DNA from: Lachnospiraceae bacterium
Lineage (GTDB): Bacteria > Bacillota > Clostridia > Lachnospirales > Lachnospiraceae
Length of the DNA: 5,787 nt
Assembly (NCBI GenBank): GCA_014804495.1
Contig: JAAUZS010000051.1
Location: 30,580-36,366, forward strand
Reading direction: 5' to 3'
A program made the translations under genes and the position numbers. A model generated the notes under the pieces. That model was not told where the DNA came from, made no database searches, and saw only the letters and a list, made by a program, of their open reading frames with translations. How positions within the stretch are numbered: position 1 is the first letter of the stretch; the number at the start of each line of letters is the position of its first letter. Of this stretch, positions 1 to 4,793 are shown piece by piece.

Positions 1-596
1 TTCTTACTTACGGCAGCCGCGGCGAGGCAACATCCAAACTCCTTAATAGAGACGTTCCGAATGATATTCAGGATAAAAGATACTTCGTTGTAAGCAGTGG
101 AATCGGATTTGACGCAGCAGTATGCGAAGAGGCGCTTTCTTCCAATATCAAAGACCTTCTTAATAAATTGAAGCTTGGAAAGCTCACATATCTCGGCATT
201 GCCCTGAAACAATTAATAGCAGCTAAGCCTGTGGCCTGTGATTTGTATCTTGACGATAAAGAACCTGTTCATGTGAAGCGTTTTCTGTTCGTTGCTTCCA
301 TGATACATAAGTATGAAGGCGGCGGATTCAAATTCTGCCCCAATGCAGACTCATCTGACGGTCAGCTTGATTTATGTTTTGTCGGCAATATTCCCAAGCC
401 GCTCATTCTCATAGCACTGCCTACGGCATTCTTCGGAAAACACTATATTTTTCCGCATATTTTTCATTACAGCGCCCAAAAGGTGGAGATAAAAACTTCT
501 GCTCCTCTCTGGGTTCATACTGATGGAGAGGTATATTTTAAATCCGACCACATATATTTATCATGTGAGAAACAAAAACTGAAATTTCTCGCTTGA
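1..596 (+). CDS. Diacylglycerol/lipid kinase family protein (DagK/YegS-like), 5'-truncated by the window
   Basis: Open reading frame running in from the left edge; the first complete codon is at 3, leaving 197 residues against about 300 for the family, so roughly the first 100 residues (the catalytic domain with the GGDGT nucleotide loop) lie outside. Seen: GIGFDAAV at residues 33-40 of the visible part, the P-A-D-x-x-D-G-x-L-D signature at about 113-123, and HTDGEV near 172-177, all typical of the second, beta-rich domain of DAGK-type lipid kinases. The family phosphorylates diacylglycerol or related lipids with ATP on the inner membrane face. An internal TTG at 168 could be mistaken for a start, but homologous sequence continues upstream of it. 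The stop codon is shared with the -35 box of the next gene, a PAP2 phosphatase, suggesting a kinase/phosphatase pair acting on lipid phosphates. Family is confident; the substrate is unknown. Confidence 0.88.
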   Translation, partial: LTYGSRGEATSKLLNRDVPNDIQDKRYFVVSSGIGFDAAVCEEALSSNIKDLLNKLKLGKLTYLGIALKQLIAAKPVACDLYLDDKEPVHVKRFLFVASMIHKYEGGGFKFCPNADSSDGQLDLCFVGNIPKPLILIALPTAFFGKHYIFPHIFHYSAQKVEIKTSAPLWVHTDGEVYFKSDHIYLSCEKQKLKFLA

Positions 597-620
597 CATT
601 TCAATATATTCTGCTAAGAT
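593..620 (+). promoter_or_regulatory. Sigma-A promoter with extended -10 for the PAP2 gene
   Basis: A perfect TTGACA (593-598) is followed, after a 16-bp spacer, by TAAGAT (615-620). A TG at 612-613 gives an extended -10 (TGCTAAGAT). The -35 box begins in the last codons of the lipid kinase and contains its TGA stop. Predicted start of transcription is near 626-628, about 55 nt before the chosen PAP2 start. This lets the phosphatase be expressed separately from the kinase. Confidence 0.75.
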
Positions 621-622
621 AT

Positions 623-638
623 GTTTCATGGGTGAAAC
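623..638 (+). promoter_or_regulatory. Perfect inverted repeat at the PAP2 transcription start (candidate operator or 5' hairpin)
   Basis: GTTTCA (623-628), TGGG, TGAAAC (633-638): a perfect 6-bp inverted repeat beginning three bases after the -10 box and spanning the predicted start site. The position suits a repressor operator. It could instead form a 5'-end hairpin in the mRNA. I do not recognise it as the site of a named regulator. Confidence 0.45.
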
Positions 639-660
639 TTAAAGACTAATGTTTTCTTTA

Positions 661-668
661 AGAAGGAG
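661..668 (+). promoter_or_regulatory. Ribosome binding site deciding the PAP2 start
   Basis: AGAAGGAG is the only good Shine-Dalgarno sequence here and lies 13 nt before the ATG at 682. It lies downstream of the other in-frame ATG at 649, which has no such sequence in front of it. It therefore favours 682, although the spacing is longer than ideal. Confidence 0.65.
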
Positions 669-681
669 TCGAAACACAGCT

Positions 682-1359
682 ATGAAAGTTCTGGCTAAAT
701 ATAAACATGCAGTTCCATCAATCATCTATGGAATCATATATATGGTATGGTTCGGATATTTAGAGCGTAATGTGAAACACTACAAACTTATTCATGTTGC
801 CTTGGATGACTATATTCCGTTTTGCGAAGTATTCATAATTCCTTATTTATTATGGTTTTTATATGTGGCTGCCGTTATCCTGTATTTCTTTTTTAAGGAT
901 AAGGATGATTATTTCAAATGCTGCGCTTTCCTGTTTACCGGAATGACTGTATTCCTGATTATTTCGACTTTATGGCCTAACGGTCAGCGCTTAAGGCCTT
1001 TTATATTGCCAAGAGATAATGTTTTTACACACTTAGTTGCAATGATATATTCAACAGATACGCCAACAAACCTTTGGCCCAGTATTCACGTATATAATTC
1101 GCTCGGCTGCCATTTTGCAATTATTAAGAGCCGACATTTTAAGCAGCACAAAGGAATACGTTTGGCTTCACTTGTTCTTTGTATATCAATTATTATGTCA
1201 ACCATGTTTATTAAGCAGCATTCCGTATTTGATGTAACAACCGCTTTTATTATGGCTGCCGTTATGTATGGACTTGTATATCATTCAGATATACTGCTTA
1301 ACCTTAAGCATAATCTTCAAAACAAAAGTAAAAGAAAACCGGGCCCGGAGATTCTCTGA
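682..1359 (+). CDS. PAP2-family membrane phosphatase/phosphotransferase
   Basis: Integral membrane protein of 225 residues from ATG 682, chosen for its upstream AGAAGGAG; an ATG 33 bp earlier has no ribosome binding site. Hydrophobic segments lie near residues 11-27, 48-71, 80-97, 136-148, 161-176 and 184-200. PAP2 motifs: LRP (R105-P106), PSIH (133-136, with the active-site-side His136) and QHSVFD (His180, Asp184). The classical motif 1 lysine is not at its usual distance before RP (a Trp is there), and motif 3 has ST rather than SR. This WPNGQ/PSIH/KQHS pattern is one I associate with a clostridial subfamily related to inositol-phosphotransferase-type PAP2 proteins. The family removes or transfers phosphate from lipid phosphates at the outer membrane face. 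The lipid kinase just upstream supports a role in phosphatidate or undecaprenyl-type phosphate turnover, which is inference. Expressed from its own promoter and ended by a hairpin overlapping the stop. Confidence 0.85.
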   Translation: MKVLAKYKHAVPSIIYGIIYMVWFGYLERNVKHYKLIHVALDDYIPFCEVFIIPYLLWFLYVAAVILYFFFKDKDDYFKCCAFLFTGMTVFLIISTLWPNGQRLRPFILPRDNVFTHLVAMIYSTDTPTNLWPSIHVYNSLGCHFAIIKSRHFKQHKGIRLASLVLCISIIMSTMFIKQHSVFDVTTAFIMAAVMYGLVYHSDILLNLKHNLQNKSKRKPGPEIL

Positions 1360-1368
1360 GCCCTTTTT
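1341..1368. terminator. Intrinsic terminator overlapping the PAP2 stop codon, probably bidirectional
   Basis: Arms starting at GGGCCCGGAG (1341-1350) and ending at GAGCCC (1358-1363) pair over about 10 bp, with one C-A mismatch and one G-U, a tight ATT loop, then TTTTT at 1364-1368 and further T-rich DNA. The PAP2 TGA (1357-1359) lies inside the 3' arm. On the minus strand the same stem is followed, after GG, by TTTTCTTTT, so it can also stop transcripts from the convergent glycosyltransferase, whose stop is about 40 bp away. Confidence 0.8.
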
Positions 1369-1405
1369 ATTTCTATTTTAATTAATAATGATAAGGGATG
1401 GTCGT

Positions 1406-2431
1406 TTAGTTAAACTTAAAGAACCGCCTGCATATCTTATAGCCTTCCACCGATATCTTTCTGCCGCCTTTGCCCGGAAGATTCATGGAATTTCCCAGGA
1501 TACCATACCTAAGTCTTGAATATAAGAAGAAGTCCTTTTGTTTAATATAATCCCATAGTTCCTTCTTTTTCTCCAAATTCTCATCTGTACCCGAACGTAT
1601 AAGCATAATAGAAGAAATAACCGTGATGATTTCCAGATAATTAACCATATATATACGCATTTTGCGCTGTTTCTTTATTTCTGTCTTCTTCTGCACCAGA
1701 TAATCGAGCATGAGCTTATTGACCTGTATCTGCTGGTCTATTCTGGATATCATGACCTTCTCGTTGACAGACTGGTCTTCCCTTCCGATGTAATAACGGT
1801 AGAAATTGACATCCAGATAGTACATGTTCTTAACATATGGCAGCGGTTCAAATACGAAAAGATTATCCACATAAAACGTATGCTCCGGGAGTTTCAATCC
1901 GCATTCCTTAAGAAGTTTCGTTCTGTAAATAACCGAGTGCATCAGAATATACTGACCTTTACGGAAATGCTTAATATCCTTCCATGTAAAAACCCTGTCT
2001 CTTGGAAGCGCAAAATGATACCTCATCACCTTATTCTTCTTTTCACCTTCTTTTTCATAAACAAAGTTACTGATAAGCATATCCAGTGCAGTATCTGTGC
2101 CTGACAGTTCACGAAGCGTCAGTAAGATTTCCTGATATGCGCTTTCCTTAACCCAATCATCGCTGTCAACTACTTTGAAAAAAAGACCTGTCGCGGCGCC
2201 AAGTCCTGTATTGACCGCAGCGCCATGTCCTCCGTTTTCCTGATGTATAGCTTTAATAATATTCGGATACTTACTTTCATACTCATCGGCAATCCTGCCT
2301 GTATTATCCGTAGAACCATCATCAACAATTATAATTTCCACGTCTTCTCCGCCCGGAAGCAGCGATTCTATGCATTTACACATATAGGCTTCCGAATTAT
2401 AGCTTGGTATTACAACTGATAACAGTTTCAT
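1406..2431 (-). CDS. Family 2 glycosyltransferase (GT-A fold), cytoplasmic
   Basis: 341 residues. The N-terminal GT2 domain opens with LSVVIPSYN (4-12), followed by the nucleotide-binding DDGSTD (37-42), NGGHGAAVNTGL (66-77) and the metal-binding DSDDW (89-93). Farther on, FYVDN (186-190) and an RxDQSV element (217-222) occupy the acceptor/base region usual for GT2 enzymes of capsule, teichoic acid or exopolysaccharide synthesis. The C-terminal part (about 235-341) is basic and helical with no clear membrane segment. The enzyme should transfer a sugar from a nucleotide-sugar to a surface glycan or lipid-linked acceptor; donor and acceptor cannot be told. Start: an in-frame TGA lies just upstream, so ATG 2431 is the first possible Met. 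AGGAG is 19 nt away and AAAGGAA ends about 12 nt away, with a two-codon minigene between. Last gene of a minus-strand series, 55 bp after the 5'-nucleotidase. Confidence 0.9.
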   Translation of the reverse strand: MKLLSVVIPSYNSEAYMCKCIESLLPGGEDVEIIIVDDGSTDNTGRIADEYESKYPNIIKAIHQENGGHGAAVNTGLGAATGLFFKVVDSDDWVKESAYQEILLTLRELSGTDTALDMLISNFVYEKEGEKKNKVMRYHFALPRDRVFTWKDIKHFRKGQYILMHSVIYRTKLLKECGLKLPEHTFYVDNLFVFEPLPYVKNMYYLDVNFYRYYIGREDQSVNEKVMISRIDQQIQVNKLMLDYLVQKKTEIKKQRKMRIYMVNYLEIITVISSIMLIRSGTDENLEKKKELWDYIKQKDFFLYSRLRYGILGNSMNLPGKGGRKISVEGYKICRRFFKFN

Positions 2432-2432
2432 C

Positions 2433-2441
2433 TTATATCAT
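2433..2441 (-). other. Two-codon minigene ATG-ATA-TAA just before the glycosyltransferase
   Basis: Read on the minus strand, ATG (2441-2439), ATA, TAA (2435-2433) sits 9 nt after AGGAG (2451-2455), which is better placed for initiation than for the glycosyltransferase ATG, which lies one base after the TAA. It could capture ribosomes that terminate and re-initiate, or could be chance; nothing shows that it is translated. Confidence 0.3.
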
Positions 2442-2443
2442 TA

Positions 2444-2455
2444 TTCCTTTCTCCT
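2444..2455 (-). promoter_or_regulatory. Purine-rich ribosome binding region before the glycosyltransferase
   Basis: AGGAGAAAGGAA on the minus strand contains two overlapping candidate Shine-Dalgarno sequences. Both are farther than usual from the glycosyltransferase ATG at 2431, but AGGAG is optimally spaced from the ATG-ATA-TAA minigene. Confidence 0.5.
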
Positions 2456-2486
2456 GCTGTCGTTATTAACAGCCTGCGTATACTCG

Positions 2487-3407
2487 TCAGCTGCTGTCAA
2501 TTTCTTTGTTTTTATAGGGAACTCTTGCAGCAGGAACGACTTCCGAAGCGGTATCCGTATGTATTAACTGGTCGTCGAAGAAAATATGCGCACCGAATGC
2601 TTTCAGTACATCTTTTTTCTGCACACCGCCAAGGAAAAAGGCTTCATCAATCCGGACGTTCCATGCCCGCAGAGTACGAATGACTCTCTCATGCGCCGGC
2701 GCACACCTTGATGTTACAAGCGCAGTTCTGATTGGCGCTTCATCTGCACTAAAGCCTTTCTGAAGTTCTGATAAAATCTTAAGGAATCTGGCAAACGGTC
2801 CCGCCTTTAAGGGGTTATCGGCATTCTTACGTTCATTCTCTTCAAATGCCTGAAGTCCCTTCTCTTTAAATATCTGCTCAGACTCATCCGAAAAGAGCAC
2901 TGCATCCCCGTCAAATGCAATTCTTATCTGTTTAATCTGATGCTCACAGTCATACGTATGAATTCCGTCGCTGCAAATAATTCCGGCAGCTATATTGGAA
3001 TCAATTGCACTCTGCACATCATCTTCGTATGCCGACAGAAACAAATCTGTCCTGAATGCCTCCAGATAGGGCGCAAGAGAGGCTCCGCTCGCCAGTACCG
3101 CCCTTGTAATATTAAGTCCGTAATGCCTGATGGCGTTAAAAACCCGAAGCGATGTATCCGGACTGTTGCGCGACATAATAATAACTTCCACACAGCCTTC
3201 CATGCCCGGCAGATTATTCAGATTCAATAATGCCCTAATCAAAGGAAATCCCGGTCCGGGATGCAATATCTCATCTTCATGCTCAACCTGATAACGGCAG
3301 TAAGCGTCTACGCCCTCTGCCTCGAAAATCTGATTCTCACATGATAAATCAAACAATGCCCTGGAAGAAACTCCTACAACCAATCTGTTCTCCAAATCAT
3401 AAGACAT
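2487..3407 (-). CDS. Cytosolic-type 5'-nucleotidase (cN-I/NT5C1-like, HAD superfamily)
   Basis: 306 residues from ATG 3407, chosen because AGGAGG lies 8 nt upstream; an upstream in-frame codon would add 12 residues but would put this Shine-Dalgarno inside the gene. The N-terminal half carries elements typical of the 5'-nucleotidase family (PF06189): GVSSRALFDL (12-21), EGVDAYCRYQ (31-40) and MSRNSPDTS (78-86). HAD motif I is FDGDAVLFSDE (165-175), with nucleophile Asp166 and acid Asp168. Motif II is TSR (232-234), motif III a Lys at 264/265, and motif IV FFDDQ (276-280). The family dephosphorylates nucleoside monophosphates (AMP, IMP and similar) in the cytosol, linking it to nucleotide salvage. 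It shows no signal peptide. It lies 103 bp after the DUF1653 gene and 55 bp before the glycosyltransferase, so co-transcription is likely. Its GC content is visibly higher than that of the genes at the right end. Function confident; nucleotide preference unknown. Confidence 0.92.
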   Translation of the reverse strand: MSYDLENRLVVGVSSRALFDLSCENQIFEAEGVDAYCRYQVEHEDEILHPGPGFPLIRALLNLNNLPGMEGCVEVIIMSRNSPDTSLRVFNAIRHYGLNITRAVLASGASLAPYLEAFRTDLFLSAYEDDVQSAIDSNIAAGIICSDGIHTYDCEHQIKQIRIAFDGDAVLFSDESEQIFKEKGLQAFEENERKNADNPLKAGPFARFLKILSELQKGFSADEAPIRTALVTSRCAPAHERVIRTLRAWNVRIDEAFFLGGVQKKDVLKAFGAHIFFDDQLIHTDTASEVVPAARVPYKNKEIDSS

Positions 3408-3415
3408 ACCATTAT

Positions 3416-3421
3416 CCTCCT
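3416..3421 (-). promoter_or_regulatory. Consensus ribosome binding site deciding the 5'-nucleotidase start
   Basis: A perfect AGGAGG on the minus strand, 8 nt upstream of ATG 3407. It sets the start at MSYDLENRLV rather than at the in-frame codon 36 bp farther upstream. Confidence 0.85.
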
Positions 3422-3510
3422 GACCTAAAATCGAATATAACAATTATCTGACTGTCTATTGATTCTCTGTCAGGACTGATATCCTGCATGTCTGGCCGTA
3501 TGTTTCATAC

Positions 3511-4128
3511 TCACCTCAGTCTGTTACACTCATATCTTTTAAAGGTCAGAAGGCAGTTCTTTAATTCTTCATATCTGTCTTCTATTTCACCTTCTTTGAC
3601 TTCGATATCTACGGCAACAGCCATTGTATTAATCATATCATCATCAATACGCGGGTGAAGCATACTCAGAATTTCCAGCCTGCGCTCATAAGTATCCGCA
3701 TCCAGAAATTGCATCACCAGAGGATCAATATTCAGTTCTTGCTGTGCTTCATATTGCTGTGTTTCACAGTGTTGTGTTTCTCTATGCTTTATAGGCGCAT
3801 CTGCGGTCGGCTGCTCTACACTCTCATATGCTGTCTGCTTTTCGCTCAGAATTGCTGACTGTTCTTTGCCCTGAGCGACCGCATGTTGTTCTCCATCAGA
3901 TAATGCCTGCTCAAACCGATACCTCTGCGGCGCATCAGGATATTTCTCACGGTCCACCTCTTCCATAAACGATGAAAGCGGTCTTACATAAATCTGAAAA
4001 TCATCGTACATAGCCTGATAAACGACCATCATTTCACCGGTCTCACTATGCTTCGCAAGGCATCTTACCTGATACAGATTACCTTTAAAATGTCTGTAAA
4101 TTTCCTGCGGTTGTGGATTATGTCTCAT
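3511..4128 (-). CDS. DUF1653 protein with a repeat linker and an extra C-terminal domain
   Basis: 205 residues in three parts. Residues about 4-58 match the DUF1653 pattern: NPQPQEIYRHFKGN, then AKHSETGEMMVVYQAMY, then YVRPLSSF. This small beta domain has no established activity that I know of and is often a stand-alone protein of about 70-80 residues. Residues about 75-132 form a polar, Gln/Glu-rich linker holding three pentapeptide repeats (RETQH, CETQQ, YEAQQ; 116-130). Residues about 133-205 form a second, probably helical, acidic domain (NIDPLVMQFLDADTYERRL to LKNCLLTFKRYE) that I believe recurs in clostridial DUF1653 proteins. No signal peptide, so cytoplasmic. Start: AAGGAG (4142-4147) lies 13 nt before ATG 4128, and the DUF1653 pattern begins right after it. 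A near-consensus promoter sits upstream. First gene of a probable unit with the 5'-nucleotidase and glycosyltransferase. Confidence 0.85.
   Translation of the reverse strand: MRHNPQPQEIYRHFKGNLYQVRCLAKHSETGEMMVVYQAMYDDFQIYVRPLSSFMEEVDREKYPDAPQRYRFEQALSDGEQHAVAQGKEQSAILSEKQTAYESVEQPTADAPIKHRETQHCETQQYEAQQELNIDPLVMQFLDADTYERRLEILSMLHPRIDDDMINTMAVAVDIEVKEGEIEDRYEELKNCLLTFKRYECNRLR
3740..3784 (-). repeat. Three degenerate 15-bp tandem repeats in the DUF1653 linker
   Basis: On the plus strand the units are TGCTGTGCTTCATAT (3740-3754), TGCTGTGTTTCACAG (3755-3769) and TGTTGTGTTTCTCTA (3770-3784). The first two match at 12 of 15 bases and the last two at 11 of 15. The period is a multiple of three, so they encode in-frame pentapeptides (YEAQQ, CETQQ, RETQH). 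Copy number changes would lengthen or shorten the linker without a frameshift. Confidence 0.75.
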
Positions 4129-4188
4129 ATCAATAACTACACTCCTTACTCATTCTGGAACTCTCATCCCGGAATTTCTTATTGTATT

Positions 4189-4217
4189 ATTATAATCCCA
4201 AACCTTGAAAATGTCAT
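4189..4217 (-). promoter_or_regulatory. Sigma-A promoter for the DUF1653 / 5'-nucleotidase / glycosyltransferase unit
   Basis: Read on the minus strand, ATGACA (4217-4212), a 17-bp spacer and a perfect TATAAT (4194-4189). Predicted start of transcription is near 4182, giving a leader of about 54 nt to ATG 4128. It lies in the 128-bp gap after the small anchored protein, so this unit need not depend on the SOS-type promoter upstream. Confidence 0.7.
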
Positions 4218-4256
4218 TCACTTCTATATATTAAAAAATATAAATTTTACTATTAT

Positions 4257-4631
4257 CTATGCCTTTAAAAACTCGTATCTAAAGCTGCATCTTTCATCTC
4301 TGAACTCAAGTTCTGCAAGTTCGTGCAGCAGTTCGTCTTTAACATTATCATCCAGTGTATTTAACCTTATGTGATGAATGATTACAGTGTATGTCCTCGT
4401 TCCATCCCCATCGGATACCCATCTTATATTAACTCCGCTGTTTACAAATCCTTTTTCATTAAGCACCTGTGAGATATTGGTCCGATACTCTTCCTCCATC
4501 GCCGCATAATATTGTCTTGTTCTTCTGTCGTCTGTCTTGTTCTGACTCATCACGGTTTCTGTAGAACAAAATAGGATTACAAAAATAAGAAAAATGGATG
4601 CTGCCGTTAAAAAGTTATTTTTTCTTTTCAT
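4257..4631 (-). CDS. Small signal-anchored extracytoplasmic protein, predicted SOS-regulated
   Basis: 124 residues from ATG 4631, preceded at 4 nt by a GGGGGA-type weak Shine-Dalgarno; a TTG 18 bp upstream is less likely. Basic N-terminus (MKRKNN), then one hydrophobic helix at about 8-22 (signal peptide or membrane anchor). Cys22 follows Leu-Phe, a poor lipobox, so a lipoprotein is unlikely. The rest (about 30-124) is polar and should lie outside the membrane. By eye it alternates helix (40-61), strand (66-73), strand (78-87), helix (93-110), strand (114-121), an alpha-beta-beta-alpha-beta order like BON or ring-building modules. No family is recognised and there is no LysM signature. The promoter carries two LexA-like boxes, predicting induction by DNA damage. 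Small single-pass membrane proteins under LexA control in Gram-positives (YneA, SosA) block cell division; a comparable role here is inference only. Confidence 0.75.
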   Translation of the reverse strand: MKRKNNFLTAASIFLIFVILFCSTETVMSQNKTDDRRTRQYYAAMEEEYRTNISQVLNEKGFVNSGVNIRWVSDGDGTRTYTVIIHHIRLNTLDDNVKDELLHELAELEFRDERCSFRYEFLKA

Positions 4632-4652
4632 TCTGTCCCCCGTTCCCAAATC

Positions 4653-4666
4653 AGAACAGATGTTCT
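4653..4666 (-). promoter_or_regulatory. LexA (SOS) box 1, over the transcription start
   Basis: AGAACATCTGTTCT (minus strand) is a perfect 6-bp inverted repeat around two bases and contains the exact GAAC-N4-GTTC core of the Gram-positive LexA/DinR (Cheo) box. It begins 7 nt after the -10 box, so bound repressor would cover the start site. Confidence 0.7.
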
Positions 4667-4672
4667 ATTAAT

Positions 4673-4701
4673 ATAATAAAACAAATGTTCGATTTATGCA
4701 A
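4673..4701 (-). promoter_or_regulatory. Sigma-A promoter of the small anchored protein
   Basis: On the minus strand, TTGCAT (4701-4696), a 17-bp spacer and TATTAT (4678-4673). Predicted start near 4666, with a leader of about 35 nt to ATG 4631. LexA-like boxes occupy the spacer and the start site. Confidence 0.75.
4678..4691 (-). promoter_or_regulatory. LexA (SOS) box 2, inside the promoter spacer
   Basis: CGAACATTTGTTTT on the minus strand matches the Bacillus-type consensus CGAAC-N4-GTTY with only the outermost and one spacer position off. It lies between the -35 and -10 boxes. Its centre is 25 bp from that of box 1. Confidence 0.55.
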
Positions 4702-4793
4702 TAGTGAGTTTATTTATGATTTGATGATATCAGATATGATGTACGAAAAATTGGACTTTGTCAGATAATAAGAATTTTTTGATGTTTACATTT

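Noticed and set aside
168..596. A TTG start at 168 for a complete 142-residue protein
   Set aside because: Family-like sequence including GIGFDAAV continues upstream in the same frame to the window edge, so this is the tail of a larger lipid kinase.
649..681. ATG 649 as the PAP2 start
   Set aside because: No Shine-Dalgarno precedes it, while AGAAGGAG follows it and suits ATG 682; the extra 11 residues are polar and not motif-like.
1880..2104. Plus-strand open frames inside the glycosyltransferase (also 2225-2419), the nucleotidase (2940-3230) and the DUF1653 gene (3655-3858)
   Set aside because: They lie wholly within well-supported minus-strand genes, have no ribosome binding sites and no recognisable protein features.
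3408..3443. A 12-residue longer N-terminus for the 5'-nucleotidase
   Set aside because: The consensus AGGAGG at 3416-3421 is perfectly spaced for ATG 3407 and would otherwise lie within the coding sequence.
3440..3480. A promoter for the 5'-nucleotidase in the 103-bp gap
   Set aside because: The best pairs (CTGACA with GATAAT at 19 bp; a poor -35 with TATATT) are weak, so co-transcription from the promoter at 4189-4217 is preferred.
3471..3510. Short inverted repeats (CAGGA/TCCTG and GTATG-TTT-CATAC) between DUF1653 and the nucleotidase
   Set aside because: Five-bp stems with no following T-run; not a terminator, and too short to call an operator.
4048..4374. Plus-strand open frame across the DUF1653/small protein gap
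   Set aside because: Ser/Leu/Ile-rich shadow overlapping two minus-strand genes and their promoter, with no ribosome binding site.
4563..4568. Lipobox at Cys22 of the small anchored protein
   Set aside because: The residue before Cys is Phe, preceded by Leu, which does not fit the usual small-residue lipobox, so a plain anchor or signal peptide is favoured.
4746..4779. AAAAATT ... AATTTTT inverted repeat (7 bp, 20-nt loop) after the membrane protein, as a terminator
   Set aside because: The stem is all A-T with a long loop, too weak for a believable intrinsic terminator.
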